The notes: a model not told the origin generated them from the sequence alone. A stretch of 64,000 bases of DNA from Hymenobacter cellulosilyticus (GCF_022919215.1 NZ_CP095046.1:5632501-5696500); one strand, 5' to 3'. Shown: positions 47,425 to 56,632, numbered from the stretch's first letter. Made by a program: numbers and translations.

Positions 47425-48186
47425 ATGAAAAAGAACTCGGCTCATCTGCAGCTTACCACCGGCCAGCGGCGCATTGAGCTGGCCCGGCCCTGGGCGCTGG
47501 CCGCCCTGTACACGGCCTCGGCCCTGGCCGGCTGGTGGTGGCTGGCCGTGCCGGTAGCGGTGGCCGTGTGCCTAGCCGCCTTCGTGCAGATGCACGACGC
47601 CATGCACAACGCTCTGGGCCTTTCGAAGCCCACCAATGAGCGGATTCTGACCCTGAGCGGCCTGCTGATTCTCAAAAGCGGCCACGCCCTGCAGGTTACC
47701 CACCTGCGCCACCACGGCCGCTGCCTCACCGACGACGACCCCGAGGGCGCGCCGGCCACCTGGTCGTTTTCGCGGGTGCTCTGGCAAGGGCCCTGGCACA
47801 TTCTGATGCTGCGCCGCGAGTCGTTGCGCATTGCGCCCCACACCCGCCGGATTCAGCTCCTGGAAACGGCCCTGACGGCGGTGTTGCTGGCCGTTTTTGT
47901 GTGCGTATACTTTCTTACCGGCTCGGTCGTGGGCTTGGTTTACTGGGGTGTGGCCTTCTTTATGAGTGCCACCATGCCAATTTGGGCTTCCTACATTCCG
48001 CACCGCATGGCCTCCCGCCACCCCGCTGCGCGCACCGCAGCCGCCCTGGCCCAAATCTGGACGCCGGTGGTGTCGTCGTTTGCCTTTCACCACGTGCACC
48101 ACCACTACCCGCGGGTGCCCACCGCCCTGCTCTACCGCGCCGCGGCCGAGCTGCCGCCCCCGCCCGAGCACAACCATCATCATTAA
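47425..48186 (+). CDS. membrane fatty-acid-desaturase-family protein
   Basis: 253 residues from MKKNSAHLQLTTGQRRIELA (ATG 47425), with hydrophobic blocks around residues 28-55 and 150-185. The three His boxes of the di-iron desaturase/hydroxylase superfamily are present: VQMHDAMHNALG, VTHLRHHGRC and FAFHHVHHHYPR. The protein is short for an acyl-lipid desaturase and fits the beta-carotene hydroxylase/ketolase-like or small desaturase group. The substrate cannot be told from sequence alone; carotenoids are plausible in this pigmented lineage. It ends with a His-rich EHNHHH tail. The 390 bp before it hold no convincing gene. Confidence 0.83.
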   Translation: MKKNSAHLQLTTGQRRIELARPWALAALYTASALAGWWWLAVPVAVAVCLAAFVQMHDAMHNALGLSKPTNERILTLSGLLILKSGHALQVTHLRHHGRCLTDDDPEGAPATWSFSRVLWQGPWHILMLRRESLRIAPHTRRIQLLETALTAVLLAVFVCVYFLTGSVVGLVYWGVAFFMSATMPIWASYIPHRMASRHPAARTAAALAQIWTPVVSSFAFHHVHHHYPRVPTALLYRAAAELPPPPEHNHHH

Positions 48187-48203
48187 ACCTCGGGGAGCTT
48201 GGG

Positions 48204-48264
48204 CTAAAACAAGTCGTCCGCTTTTCCAGGGAGCTTCCCTGGAAAAGCGGACGACTTGTTTTAG
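48204..48264. terminator. very long perfect hairpin terminator
   Basis: 29-bp perfect stem (CTAAAACAAGTCGTCCGCTT... at 48204-48232 against 48236-48264) with a 3-base GCT loop, between the convergent desaturase and dinB genes. Confidence 0.88.
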
Positions 48265-48274
48265 GAGGTTTGTC

Positions 48275-48849
48275 CTACTTCTGATTATTGTCGAGCACTC
48301 GCTCGGCCTGGGCCACGTGGCGCTGCAAGTGCGTGACGATAAACTCCAGCTGGTCGGTGAGACGCAGGTACAGCAGCGGAATAATGGGGTTAGGAATGCG
48401 CACAGCGTTGGCATTAATGCCCCGGGCCTGCTGCACAATGTTGATCAGCTCGTCGAGCTGGCGGCCAAATACTTCTACTACCGTACGGGGCAGGCGGCTG
48501 CCGCTGGGCGCGTACTGCTGCGGCGACTTGAGCGGCTTTTCGCTGGCCGGCTGGCGCATGGCGTCAATGAGCTTGCGGCCAAAAAAGCCCGATTTTACGG
48601 TATCGGATGGACGGGTGCCGCGTTCCTGGGCCTGCTTAAGTTTGCGGTTGATGGTGGGCAAGTAGTGGCCACCCACAATGTTGAGGTGCTCCAGGCACTG
48701 GCCCACGCTCCATTTGTCGGGGCGGGCCGCCGGTTGAGCTGGTCGTCGGTCAGGGGCCGGAAGCGCCGGACGGTCGTTTCCCGCAACGTTTGCAGCTGGG
48801 CAGCAAGCTGGTCAAGGAAATCGGTGGTACGCGGGGCAGACTTACTCAT
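48275..48849 (-). CDS. DinB-family protein, one frameshift
   Basis: Four-helix DinB/YfiT-like protein, 191 residues once one base is added at 48719-48722, which joins LNRRPAP to DKWSVGQCLEHLNIVGGHYL. Start MSKSAPRTTDFLDQLAAQLQ at 48849. Candidate metal ligands are the His in CLEHLN and the pair in DQLEFIVTHLQRHVAQAERV near the C-terminus. This matches the three-His pattern of DinB proteins, several of which are thiol-dependent transferases or hydrolases. The substrate is unknown. Confidence 0.8.
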
Positions 48850-49096
48850 GGCAGACGGGTCGAAATACGGGTAGCAGGCAAGGGAACGTAATATTACGCC
48901 CGAACGCCGGTTAATTGGCACTTACGCACCGCAGACCGTTTCAGATACTGCATTTACCACCGCCCGGGGCCGCCGCGCCGGTCGTCTAGCTTGCCGGCGG
49001 TAGCAGGGTCTCTAACTTGCTAAAAATAACGGCCGTTACCAGCACTGGCTCTGGGGTTATTTTTCTATTATGCGGTAGTTATTTAGCCTATTCTTC

Positions 49097-50098
49097 GTGA
49101 AACCTAGCGTTACCCCACCTTCCGCCGCCGGCTGGCTGCGCGGAATCCGCCGTTATTTCAGCTTCTCGCGCCGCGAAACATCTGGCTTCGTTGGTTTGCT
49201 CTTACTACTATTATTACTGCTGGTCCTGCCCTGGCTGCTGCTGCCAGTGCTACCCCGCTACGACCCTGCCCCCGACCAACAGCAGCTGAATCAGCTGGCG
49301 GCTGAGCTGGCTACGCGGCATCAGCCCCGCTCCTTTCAGCCGCGCTATGCCCGGCGTACCTACCCGCGGCGGCAGCCGGTGGCTCAGGTGCCGCTGGCGC
49401 CCTTCGACCCCAATGCTCTGACGGCGCCCGACTGGGAAGCCCGGGGCCTTTCGCACTACCTGGCCCAGCGCGTGGTGCATTTCCGGGACGTTATCGGCGG
49501 CTTTAAAGCCAAAGAGCAGATTCGGCGCACCTACGGCCTGCCCGACTCGGTGTATGCCCGCCTGGCTCCTTACATCCTGCTGCCCGATCAGCTGCCGCCG
49601 CGTGAATCCCGCTTTGTCCGCACTCCGGATGCCGCTTCACCCGCCTTTGCCGACCGACCCGCCAGCAAATTTCCCCACAAGCCTACGCACTTGGCGCCTT
49701 TCGACCTGAACACGGCCGATACCACCCAATTGATGCAGATTCGCGGCATCGGCCGAGGCCTGTCCCGGCGGGTGGTGGAATACCGGCAGCAGCTGGGCGG
49801 CTTTTTACGCGAAGATCAACTCACTGAAATCTACAGCCTGCGCGACGCCCCCGACCTGGTCGACAGCCTGCGCAAGTACTCGTTTGTAGCACCGGGCTTC
49901 GCGCCGGCCTTGCTGGAAGTTAACTCTGCTCCCTTTGAGGTACTGCAGGCTCACCCCTATGTGGGCAAACGGCTGGCCCGGGTGATAGTAGCGTTTCGCC
50001 AGCAGCATCCACCCTTCAAGCAGGCTGACGACCTGCGCCAAATCCGGATACTGGACGCCGAAACCCTGGACAAGCTGCGGCCTTACCTGCGCTTTTAA
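49097..50098 (+). CDS. membrane-anchored helix-hairpin-helix (ComEA-like) protein
   Basis: 333 residues from a GTG start (MKPSVTPPSAAGWLRGIRRY). One membrane helix of unbroken Leu (FVGLLLLLLLLLVLPWLLL) lies near residues 31-50. The C-terminal two thirds contain three HhH units: FDPNALTAPDWEARGLSHYL, FDLNTADTTQLMQIRGIGRG and LEVNSAPFEVLQAHPYVGKR, each followed by a VVEYRQQLGGF-like turn. ComEA proteins bind incoming DNA during natural transformation; Bacteroidota proteins of this form are common but their role is not established. It is close to, and convergent with, the PAP2 gene (6-bp gap). Confidence 0.85.
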   Translation: MKPSVTPPSAAGWLRGIRRYFSFSRRETSGFVGLLLLLLLLLVLPWLLLPVLPRYDPAPDQQQLNQLAAELATRHQPRSFQPRYARRTYPRRQPVAQVPLAPFDPNALTAPDWEARGLSHYLAQRVVHFRDVIGGFKAKEQIRRTYGLPDSVYARLAPYILLPDQLPPRESRFVRTPDAASPAFADRPASKFPHKPTHLAPFDLNTADTTQLMQIRGIGRGLSRRVVEYRQQLGGFLREDQLTEIYSLRDAPDLVDSLRKYSFVAPGFAPALLEVNSAPFEVLQAHPYVGKRLARVIVAFRQQHPPFKQADDLRQIRILDAETLDKLRPYLRF

Positions 50099-50104
50099 CG
50101 CCGG

Positions 50105-50929
50105 CTAGTGCTTGATTGCTACCGACAGACCCATGCCGCCTCCGGGCACGTAGGTTGGAACCAGCAGGCATTTTTGGGCCAGCTTAGCTGGCAACAGCCG
50201 CGTCAGGGCCGGGTACAGGTGCCACACGGCCTCGGCCGACAGAAACCCGATACCGGCCCCAGCTACCACGTCGGTCACCCAGTGGCGGTTGTGCAGCACC
50301 CGCATGGTGCCCGTGGCCGTAGCCACCGCGTAGCCGCCCACGCTGATCCAGGGGTTGGTTTTGCCGTACTGCTCGTGCAGCAGCGTCGCGGTCATGAAAG
50401 CCTCACTAGTGTGGGAGGAAGGAAACGAGCTGTAATCCGTCGGAATGTCGGGGCGCTGCTCCCGGCACAGGCGCTTCAGGTTGCTGGTCACGCCCATATT
50501 GACTTGGTGAGCCAGCAGGTAAATCAGCGTAAACGGCACCACGCCCCGCTCGCCTTTCACGCCGGCCAGCTGCAGGGCATACGCCGCGGCGATGGGCACG
50601 TGGCGGGTGTAGTCGTCGAGGCGGGTGTCGAAGGTAGGAAAGGCCTCGAGGGTTTCTTCCTGAATTTCCCGTTTGGCCCGCCGCAGCACGTTGTCCTTAT
50701 TGCTAAGCCAGGCTACCCCAATCAGGGATAGCGGCACGGCTACCCGCAGCGTGGCCGGCTGAGCGAGCCGCCGCCAGGGCGAGGCGGGTGCCAGGGGGCG
50801 TACCGGCAGCGGGGCCGGCGCTACGATAGTTGCACTGGAATCAGGTGTGAGCGAAGGAGCCGGGACCTGAGCCACTGAGCGTAGGCTGATCAGGCTGCCG
50901 ACCAGCAGCAAAACGTAGCGAAAACCCAT
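50105..50929 (-). CDS. PAP2-family membrane phosphatase
   Basis: 274 residues with a signal peptide (MGFRYVLLLVGSLISLRSVA) and a Pro/Ala-rich linker to residue 55. The phosphatase core has the three motifs of the acid phosphatase superfamily: NLKRLCREQRP (KxxxxxxRP), YSSFPSSHTSEAFM (the usual PSGH reads PSSH) and MRVLHNRHWVTDVVAGAGIG (RxxxxxHxxxD). It probably acts on lipid or isoprenoid phosphates at the periplasmic face, e.g. undecaprenyl diphosphate or lipid A, but the substrate is not defined by sequence. Confidence 0.87.
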   Translation of the reverse strand: MGFRYVLLLVGSLISLRSVAQVPAPSLTPDSSATIVAPAPLPVRPLAPASPWRRLAQPATLRVAVPLSLIGVAWLSNKDNVLRRAKREIQEETLEAFPTFDTRLDDYTRHVPIAAAYALQLAGVKGERGVVPFTLIYLLAHQVNMGVTSNLKRLCREQRPDIPTDYSSFPSSHTSEAFMTATLLHEQYGKTNPWISVGGYAVATATGTMRVLHNRHWVTDVVAGAGIGFLSAEAVWHLYPALTRLLPAKLAQKCLLVPTYVPGGGMGLSVAIKH

Positions 50930-51117
50930 TAAGGAAGCTGAATTGTGGTGTGTTTATCGTAGCAATATACTGCTAATCTGGCTCTTGAAAAACATTTCAC
51001 TTGCACTTGACCGATATTTTTTACTGTTAAGCTGGCCGTTTTTCTGCTGGCCTGCGTATGGACCACAAGCCTTGGCAGCCGTGCTAGGCCGTATTTTATC
51101 GTCAATTTTCCTTCGAA

Positions 51118-51981
51118 ATGCTGTTTTTACTGCGTGACAAGCTGTTTCCGATTTTGGTATTTATCCAGTCCGTGCTCTGTGGCTGCGCCAACGACCAGGA
51201 CCGGGGCAACTTCGAAAAAGTAAGCCAGGCCTACGATGTGAAGCAGATCGGCCGGCTGGCTAAGGAAGAGGTCGTGGAAAGTTCGGGCCTGGAAATAGCC
51301 AATGCTACCGGCGACCTGTGGACCCACGGCGACGGGGGTAACACGGCCAAGCTCTACCGCATCACCCAGCAGGGCGACCTGCTCCAGACACTCAGCCTGG
51401 ACCCGCTGGCCAACAACGACTGGGAAGATCTGGCCCAGGACCAGCAGGGCCGCCTCTACATCGGCGACTTCGGCAACAACCAGAACAAGCGCCGCAACCT
51501 GGCCATCTACCGCCTCAGTGGCCCCACCCTGCAGGATATAGATACTATCCGCTTCCACTACCCCGACCAACGCAAGTTTCCCCCGAAAAAGCCCCAGCGC
51601 AATTTCGACTGCGAGGCCTTCTTCTACCGGGCGGACAGCTTGTACCTGTTCACTAAGAACCGCGGGGAAGGTCAGTGGGTCAAAGAATACGTGATACCCG
51701 CCACGCCCGGCAACTACAAAGCCCGCCTCGTCGACAGTATCCGGATCAATACTTGGATTACCAGCGCCGATATCAGTCCCGACGGGCGCACCGTGGCCCT
51801 GCTCGGCTACGGCAAAGTCTACCTGATTGACGTGGCGGCCGGCCGCAAGCTTTTCGACGGGGCCAAGAGTTGTTTGCCGATTCCGTCGAGCGGACAGGCC
51901 GAGGCCCTGGTTTTCGTCAATGACCGCGACTTTATCTTCAGCAACGAGAAAGGCAAGCTGTTTCGCGCTGTTCACCGCTAG
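51118..51981 (+). CDS. lipoprotein with beta-propeller-like repeats
   Basis: 287 residues. N-terminal MLFLLRDKLFPILVFIQSVL is followed by CGCAND, a lipobox-like Cys near residue 23, so it is probably outer-membrane or periplasmic. Repeated four-strand patterns suggest a propeller: NATGDLWTHGDGGNTAKLYR, DLAQDQQGRLYIGDFGNN, SLYLFTKNRG and VALLGYGKVYLIDV. The opening EVVESSGLEIA and WEDLA stretches resemble the SdiA-regulated/esterase-like propeller proteins of Bacteroidota. No catalytic residues are proposed and no partner gene is evident; the downstream SDR gene lies only 57 bp away. Confidence 0.75.
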   Translation: MLFLLRDKLFPILVFIQSVLCGCANDQDRGNFEKVSQAYDVKQIGRLAKEEVVESSGLEIANATGDLWTHGDGGNTAKLYRITQQGDLLQTLSLDPLANNDWEDLAQDQQGRLYIGDFGNNQNKRRNLAIYRLSGPTLQDIDTIRFHYPDQRKFPPKKPQRNFDCEAFFYRADSLYLFTKNRGEGQWVKEYVIPATPGNYKARLVDSIRINTWITSADISPDGRTVALLGYGKVYLIDVAAGRKLFDGAKSCLPIPSSGQAEALVFVNDRDFIFSNEKGKLFRAVHR

Positions 51982-52038
51982 TAAACGGTCGACTTCGCCG
52001 TATAACTGGCTTCCCTTTCCTTCTAAACTTCCTGCATC

Positions 52039-52923
52039 ATGCCTCACACTATTCTGGTTACCGGCGCCACGGGCAACGTGGGCTCCGAGCTGATCAAAGC
52101 CCTGGCCAACCGCGGCCTGACGGTGCGCGCCGGCGTACACTCCATTATTAAGGGCGACCGGCTCAAGCACCTGAACCACGAAGTCCAACTGGTCGAAATC
52201 GACTACAGCAAGCCCGAAACCCTGCACGTGGCCCTGACCGGCGTGGAGCGCCTGTGCCTGATAACGCCCTTCAGCGAAGATCAGGTGGAGGTAGCCAAGC
52301 GCACAATTGACGCGGCCAAGCAGGCCGGCGTGCAGCACATCGTCCGGCTATCGGCAGCCGGCGCCGATGCTGAGCCCGCTATTCAGCTGGGGCGCTGGCA
52401 CCGTGAAATCGAGCGGTATCTGGAGCAAAGCGGCATTGCCTACACCATTCTGCGGCCCGGCAGCTTTATGCAGAACTTCAGCAATTACAACGCGGAATCC
52501 ATTTGCCAGGAAGGCAAAATCTACATGCCGCTGGGCGAAGGCAAGGTAAGCTACATCGACGTGCGCGACATTGCCGCCACGGCTGCCCACATCCTCAGTG
52601 CCGACATTGCGGCTCACCAGGGGCAGGCCTACGAGCTGACCGGCCCCGCCGCGCTGAGTACTGCCGAAGTAGCCGCCGCCATTAGTGAGGCTACCGGCCG
52701 GCCCGTAAGCTACGTGGACGTCCCCGAAGAAGCCGCCCGCCAGAGCATGGCTCAGGCGCCCGCCTGGATGCGCGACGCCATGCTGGAGCTATACGGCGCG
52801 TCGAAGGCGGGCTATACGGCCGGTGTTACGAATACCGTGGAGAAAATTACCGGTTGCCCGCCTCGCACCTTCACCGAGTTTGCCCACGACAACAGCTCCC
52901 GGTTCAAGCCCACCCACGAATAA
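52039..52923 (+). CDS. NmrA-type atypical short-chain dehydrogenase/reductase
   Basis: 294 residues. The N-terminal nucleotide motif HTILVTGATGNVGSELIKAL (GxxGxxG) marks an extended, atypical SDR. The catalytic Tyr of classical SDRs is absent; the region after HIVRLSAAGADAEPAIQLGR and YTILRPGSFMQNFSNY is typical of the NmrA/QOR2 branch. Members act as NADP(H)-sensing proteins or quinone reductases. The C-terminal substrate lobe (e.g. GYTAGVTNTVEKITGCPPRT) is intact. It is followed by a long hairpin terminator. Confidence 0.9.
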   Translation: MPHTILVTGATGNVGSELIKALANRGLTVRAGVHSIIKGDRLKHLNHEVQLVEIDYSKPETLHVALTGVERLCLITPFSEDQVEVAKRTIDAAKQAGVQHIVRLSAAGADAEPAIQLGRWHREIERYLEQSGIAYTILRPGSFMQNFSNYNAESICQEGKIYMPLGEGKVSYIDVRDIAATAAHILSADIAAHQGQAYELTGPAALSTAEVAAAISEATGRPVSYVDVPEEAARQSMAQAPAWMRDAMLELYGASKAGYTAGVTNTVEKITGCPPRTFTEFAHDNSSRFKPTHE

Positions 52924-52934
52924 CGGCAGTGCTA

Positions 52935-52996
52935 CTTTCCTCTAGCCAGAAGCGGCCTTTTCCCCAGGGAGAAGGCCGCTTCTGGCTAGAGGAAAG
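52935..52996 (+). terminator. long hairpin terminator
   Basis: 25-bp perfect arms (CTTTCCTCTAGCCAGAAGCG... at 52935-52959 and 52972-52996) with further near-pairing inside (TTCCC/GGGAG), 12 bp after the SDR stop. The following 330 bp hold no convincing gene until the cold-shock gene. Confidence 0.85.
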
Positions 52997-53326
52997 ACAG
53001 GGCAGACGGTGCATCTTCCAACTGGTATGCTAGCCGGGCCGCTTAACTGATTTAGCAAGCCCGTTAGCCATGAAAAACAGCCAGATACCCCCGTGGCGCG
53101 GCCGGGCTAGCTGATAGCTTGGGAAGCTTTTTACCTGGGCCTGCCTCCCGGAAAAAGCCCGTATAATTGGTGGCATATTATGCGCTGCGCTGCTGAGAAA
53201 AGCCGTTATCAGCAAATCAGCCGGGTTTTTTATTCTCAGCCGGGGGTGTACTACAATTAAAAAATCCGCTTAGTTTTACTGCCACTTCAATAATCAACCT
53301 TTTACCACCACAACCAGGCCCTAGTT

Positions 53327-53518
53327 ATGAAAACTGGCAAAGTGAAATTTTTTAATGAGTCCAAAGGCTTCGGTTTCATCGTTCAGGATGACACTAACCA
53401 GGATATTTTTGTCCACCAGACCGGCCTGATTCATGAAATCCGGGAGAATGACCGGGTTACCTTCGACGTAATTGAGGGCAAAAAGGGGCTGAATGCCGTG
53501 AAAGTAGAGCGTATCTAA
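53327..53518 (+). CDS. cold-shock protein
   Basis: 63-residue CSD protein, an RNA/ssDNA chaperone of the CspA type. RNP1 is KGFGFIVQ and RNP2 is DIFVHQT, with the usual opening MKTGKVKFFNESKGFGF and closing GKKGLNAVKVERI. It has its own terminator and is followed by a second cold-shock gene 225 bp on. A long A/T-rich leader upstream (TTAAAAAATCCGC...) may carry the temperature-responsive 5' region known for csp genes; that is inference. Confidence 0.96.
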   Translation: MKTGKVKFFNESKGFGFIVQDDTNQDIFVHQTGLIHEIRENDRVTFDVIEGKKGLNAVKVERI

Positions 53519-53552
53519 TTTTCCCTCCCCCTTTCCTGCCTCTCTTGGCTAC

Positions 53553-53590
53553 TACCACCCTGCTCCGACCTGGCTTGGAGCAGGGTGGTA
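53553..53590 (+). terminator. intrinsic terminator of the first cold-shock gene
   Basis: TACCACCCTGCTCC pairs with GGAGCAGGGTGGTA, followed by TTTTTAT. Confidence 0.85.
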
Positions 53591-53684
53591 TTTTTATAAA
53601 ATAGCCCCTGTCAGGACCCCAAGCAGCCTAATGTGTGGGAGCGGTAGTAGAAGCGGGCGGGGCCTGGGTTCGGGAAAGCCGTAT

Positions 53685-53713
53685 TTGTTTGGAAAAAAAT
53701 CCTCTTACATTTA
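53685..53713 (+). promoter_or_regulatory. putative promoter of the second cold-shock gene
   Basis: TTG at 53685-53687, an 18-bp spacer, then TACATTTA (one mismatch to TAnnTTTG), 30 bp upstream of the start codon. Confidence 0.5.
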
Positions 53714-53743
53714 CCTCATTCTTTCATCTCACCATCTTCCAGC

Positions 53744-53938
53744 ATGAGTACCGGTATTATCAAATTTTTCAATGAAGCCAAGGGCTTTGGCTTCATCACG
53801 CCGGATGGCGGTGGTGAGGACATCTTCGTACACGCCACGGGTCTGAAGCAGCCAGTTCGTGACGCTGACCGCGTAGAATTCGAAGTACAGCAGGGCAAGA
53901 AAGGCCTGAACGCCGTTAGCGTGCGTCTGGTTGACTAA
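53744..53938 (+). CDS. cold-shock protein (second copy)
   Basis: 64 residues: MSTGIIKFFNEAKGFGFITP with RNP1 KGFGFI and RNP2 DIFVHAT. It differs from the first copy in having a Gly-rich loop (DGGGEDIF) where the other has DDTNQDIF. Both belong to the CspA family; the two probably differ in expression, since each has its own promoter-like site and terminator. Confidence 0.96.
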   Translation: MSTGIIKFFNEAKGFGFITPDGGGEDIFVHATGLKQPVRDADRVEFEVQQGKKGLNAVSVRLVD

Positions 53939-53972
53939 TTGCCTCTCCGTGGCCGGCTCCACCGAGCTAGCC

Positions 53973-54020
53973 GCATAAAAAAGACCTCTCCGGCCTCGGC
54001 CAGGGAGGTCTTTTTTATGC
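53973..54020. terminator. bidirectional terminator between csp and gldH
   Basis: GCATAAAAAAGACCTCTCC pairs with AGGGAGGTCTTTTTTATGC, with one mismatch, giving T-runs on both strands for the convergent genes. Confidence 0.85.
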
Positions 54021-54035
54021 TTGCTGATTTGCGCT

Positions 54036-54515
54036 TTACTGGGCTGCTTTAGCTACCCGCACGCCCACGGCCATGATGCCGGGCAGTTGGTCTTGGCGCA
54101 TGTACTGCTCCAAAATCACGCGGTAATTACCGGGCTGGGCAAACTTCTGCTGCCGCAGCGCCAGAAACTGGTGGTCGAAGATATCGCCCGAACCTTGGCC
54201 GCGTGGTTCCCCGGTCTGAGGGTCCATCAGCAGCATCTGGTGCAGTTGCTGCGAGAGCCGCTTGCCGCTGGGGTCCAGGAGCGTGTGCTTCACATACAGA
54301 TTATAGTACCCATACATCGACTCGTTACGAATGTTGAAGTAGATATCGTAACGCTGAGTGGTGTCCTGAATATCAAACTCAAACGTGGGCTTTTGCTGCA
54401 CGGTCCACACGGCTTTGTCGAGCTCGAGGTTCTTCTCGAATACCTGGTTGGCGTCGCAGGCGGCCAGCCCAGTTAGTAGCGCCAGGCCGGTTATTAAGGT
54501 CAGTACCTTCCGCAT
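54036..54515 (-). CDS. gldH: gliding motility lipoprotein GldH
   Basis: 159 residues from MRKVLTLITGLALLTGLAAC (ATG 54515), with a lipobox ending at Cys20. The mature part is beta-rich: FDIQDTTQRYDIYFNIRNES, YYNLYVKHTLLDPSGK, then DIFDHQFLALRQQKF and NYRVILEQYMRQDQLPGIMA. This matches GldH, required for gliding and linked to type IX secretion in Flavobacterium. The same frame reads through from ricT only because ricT lost a base; the real ricT stop lies 1 bp before this ATG. The T9SS-type subtilase at 57769 fits a genome with this machinery. Confidence 0.88.
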   Translation of the reverse strand: MRKVLTLITGLALLTGLAACDANQVFEKNLELDKAVWTVQQKPTFEFDIQDTTQRYDIYFNIRNESMYGYYNLYVKHTLLDPSGKRLSQQLHQMLLMDPQTGEPRGQGSGDIFDHQFLALRQQKFAQPGNYRVILEQYMRQDQLPGIMAVGVRVAKAAQ

Positions 54516-54516
54516 T

Positions 54517-56159
54517 CTACGAAGCATTTGCGGGAGCCGAACCAGAACCTGCTCCTTCGCCGCCACCAGGGCGGGGCTGACGGGGCCCACGGCGTGAAGA
54601 ACGACCATTGCGCGCGCTCCGCTCCGCGTTTTCGTCGCGTGGAGGACGGGGAGTACCATCGGCGGCAGCCGGGTTACGCGGGGGCGGCCTTCTCCGCGCG
54701 GGGGCCGAGCCTCGCCTTGGCCCTCGCCCCGTGGGGGACGGCCTTCACGAGGTTCGCGGCCCTCCCGCGGCTCCCGTCCTTCGCGGGGTTCCGCCTTGGC
54801 CCCTGCTTCCGCGCTGCGGCCACCTTCCCCACGGCTCCGGTTGTTGCGCCGGTTCAAAGGGCGAGCTGCTGCCCCACGCGGGCGGCGGGGCTCACCCGAT
54901 GTTTCGCCGTTAGGTGAACTTGAATCAGCAGGCATGGGCGCCGGTGCCTTGGCAGCGCCATCCATCCGCACCCCCGCCCGCGGAGCCGCCTGGGGCGACG
55001 TAGCAGCCGGGGCCGCGGGAGCAGCAGCACCATCCTTTTTCTTTTTACGCTTGGGTCGCTTACTGCCTTTGATTTTATCGTCGAGGCGGTCGAGGTTGCC
55101 TTCCACGTGGGCCGATACCTCCGGCTCCCGCTCGGCTTCGAGCACGGGAGCCAGCAGGTTTTCCGGTTTTTCGCCCCGCTTGTTCATATCCTGAATCTCC
55201 CGAACCCGGTCGGTGGCCAGCATCACCCAGTTGTTGTCGCCGCGAAAGGCAAACCACATACGCCGCTTGAAGATGTCGGTTTTCTGCAGGAAGGCCTCCC
55301 CTTTCTCGGTTTGCAAAGGGCGCGACACCTGCGGAATGTCTTTCAAAGCATCGAGGTAGGTATCGAGCTCGTAGTTGAGGCAGCACTTGAGGCGGCCGCA
55401 CTGCCCCGAAAGCTTGGCCGGGTTCAGGCTCAGGTTCTGGTAGCGGGCGGCGGTGGTGCTTACACTCTTAAAGTCGGTAAGCCAGGTAGAGCAGCACAGC
55501 TCCCGCCCGCAGGAACCGATACCACCGAGGCGGCCGGCTTCGTGGCGCAGCGAAATCTGGCGCATCTCCACCCGCACCCGAAACTCGTCGGCGAGGCGCT
55601 TGATCAGGTCACGAAAGTCTACCCGGTCGTCGGCGGAGTAGAAGAACGTGGCGCGGGTGCGGTCGGCCTGGTACTCCACGTCGGAGAGCTTCATTTTGAG
55701 GCGCAGCTCTTCCACCACCGAGCGGGCCCGGAACATGGTGCCCGTTTCGAGGTCGCGCACAGCTTCCCAGCGCTCCACGTCCTGGGGCGTGGCAACGCGC
55801 AGAATGCCCCGAATCTCCTTGGAGTCGAGCGGGACTTTCTTTTTGCGCATCTGCAGCCTTACCAGCTCACCCTTCAGCGAGACGTGGCCCAGGTGCCAGC
55901 CATTGCCGGCCGCTTCAATAACGACGGCGTCACCGGTGACCAGGGGCAGGCGGTTGGTATTGCGGAAAAACTCTTTGCGGCCGCCTTTAAAGCGGATTTC
56001 AACTATATCAAACTCTTTGAAGTCGACGGGCAGGTCTACGTCCTGCAGCCAGTCGAATACATTCAGGCGCGTGCAGCCGCCAGAGCTGCAGCTGCCTTTA
56101 GAGCCGCAACCCGTAGCGGAGGTAGAACAGCCGCCGGAGGAACAAGAAGTGCAAGCCAC
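54517..56159 (-). CDS. ricT: PSP1-domain protein RicT (YaaT) with basic RG-rich tail, one frameshift
   Basis: 547 residues after adding one base at 54680-54684. The N-terminus is Cys-rich (MACTSCSSGGCSTSATGCGS). The PSP1 core includes FDIVEIRFKGGRKEFFRNTN. It carries paired Cys motifs GSCGRELCCSTWL and SGQCGRLKCCLNYE, the likely Fe-S ligands of the Bacillus Ric complex that promotes RNA processing. From residue 340 the chain is a disordered Lys, then Arg/Gly/Pro tail (e.g. EPREGREPREGREPREG), much longer than in Bacillus. Without the repair the frame runs into gldH as a false fusion. Start MACTSC at 56159. Confidence 0.87.
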
Positions 56160-56602
56160 GGCTTGGGAATTTATATCGTGAGGTGAACACAGAAGTTCAC
56201 ACGGAATCGGTTTTGAACAAAGATAAGCATTTCGGGCCTCTGGCCTGGTTTGGCCAAAATGCCGCTCTACTGCTTCGTTCGGGCGCTTTTCGGGCCCGCA
56301 ACGACGAACACCAATTAGCCTACAAAAGGTTTGGCCAGGCTTCGTGGTGCCCAGCCAGCACTCTTGCCAACACTTACCAGCCAGCCGGTAGCTCAGCCGT
56401 GAGAGCAGCAGTTACTGAGGAGTTCCAGCGGTCCGGCTGGGCAGCTAAAAATGGGCAGAAACCCGTTGCAGGGCCAAAATACACATATTTCTCCGCAACA
56501 TTCAATAATGAAGATAAAGCACAAAAACCCTATTCTATCTGGATTAAAGACTGATTAAAACGCCATTATTTGCAATAATTTTAAAAATATGAGTCCAAAT
56601 CG

Positions 56603-56632
56603 TTGACATTGATAATTATTATCTTCTATTTG
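56603..56632 (+). promoter_or_regulatory. putative promoter of the HEIGH metallopeptidase gene
   Basis: TTG at 56603-56605, a 19-bp spacer, then TCTATTTG (one mismatch to TAnnTTTG) in an AT-rich stretch 48 bp before the start codon. The rest of the 520-bp gap after ricT holds no convincing gene. Confidence 0.55.

Noticed and set aside
53030..53215. 61-residue frame on the minus strand upstream of the cold-shock gene
   Set aside because: No recognisable features, and the region is better explained as leader and promoter DNA.
54036..56159. A natural RicT-GldH fusion protein
   Set aside because: One base restored at 54680-54684 gives a normal ricT stop 1 bp before a gldH ATG with a perfect lipoprotein signal; a lipoprotein signal in mid-chain would make no sense.
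56183..56554. 123-residue frame from a GTG start
   Set aside because: No family, no signal or repeat pattern, and it sits in the divergent promoter region between ricT and the HEIGH peptidase gene.
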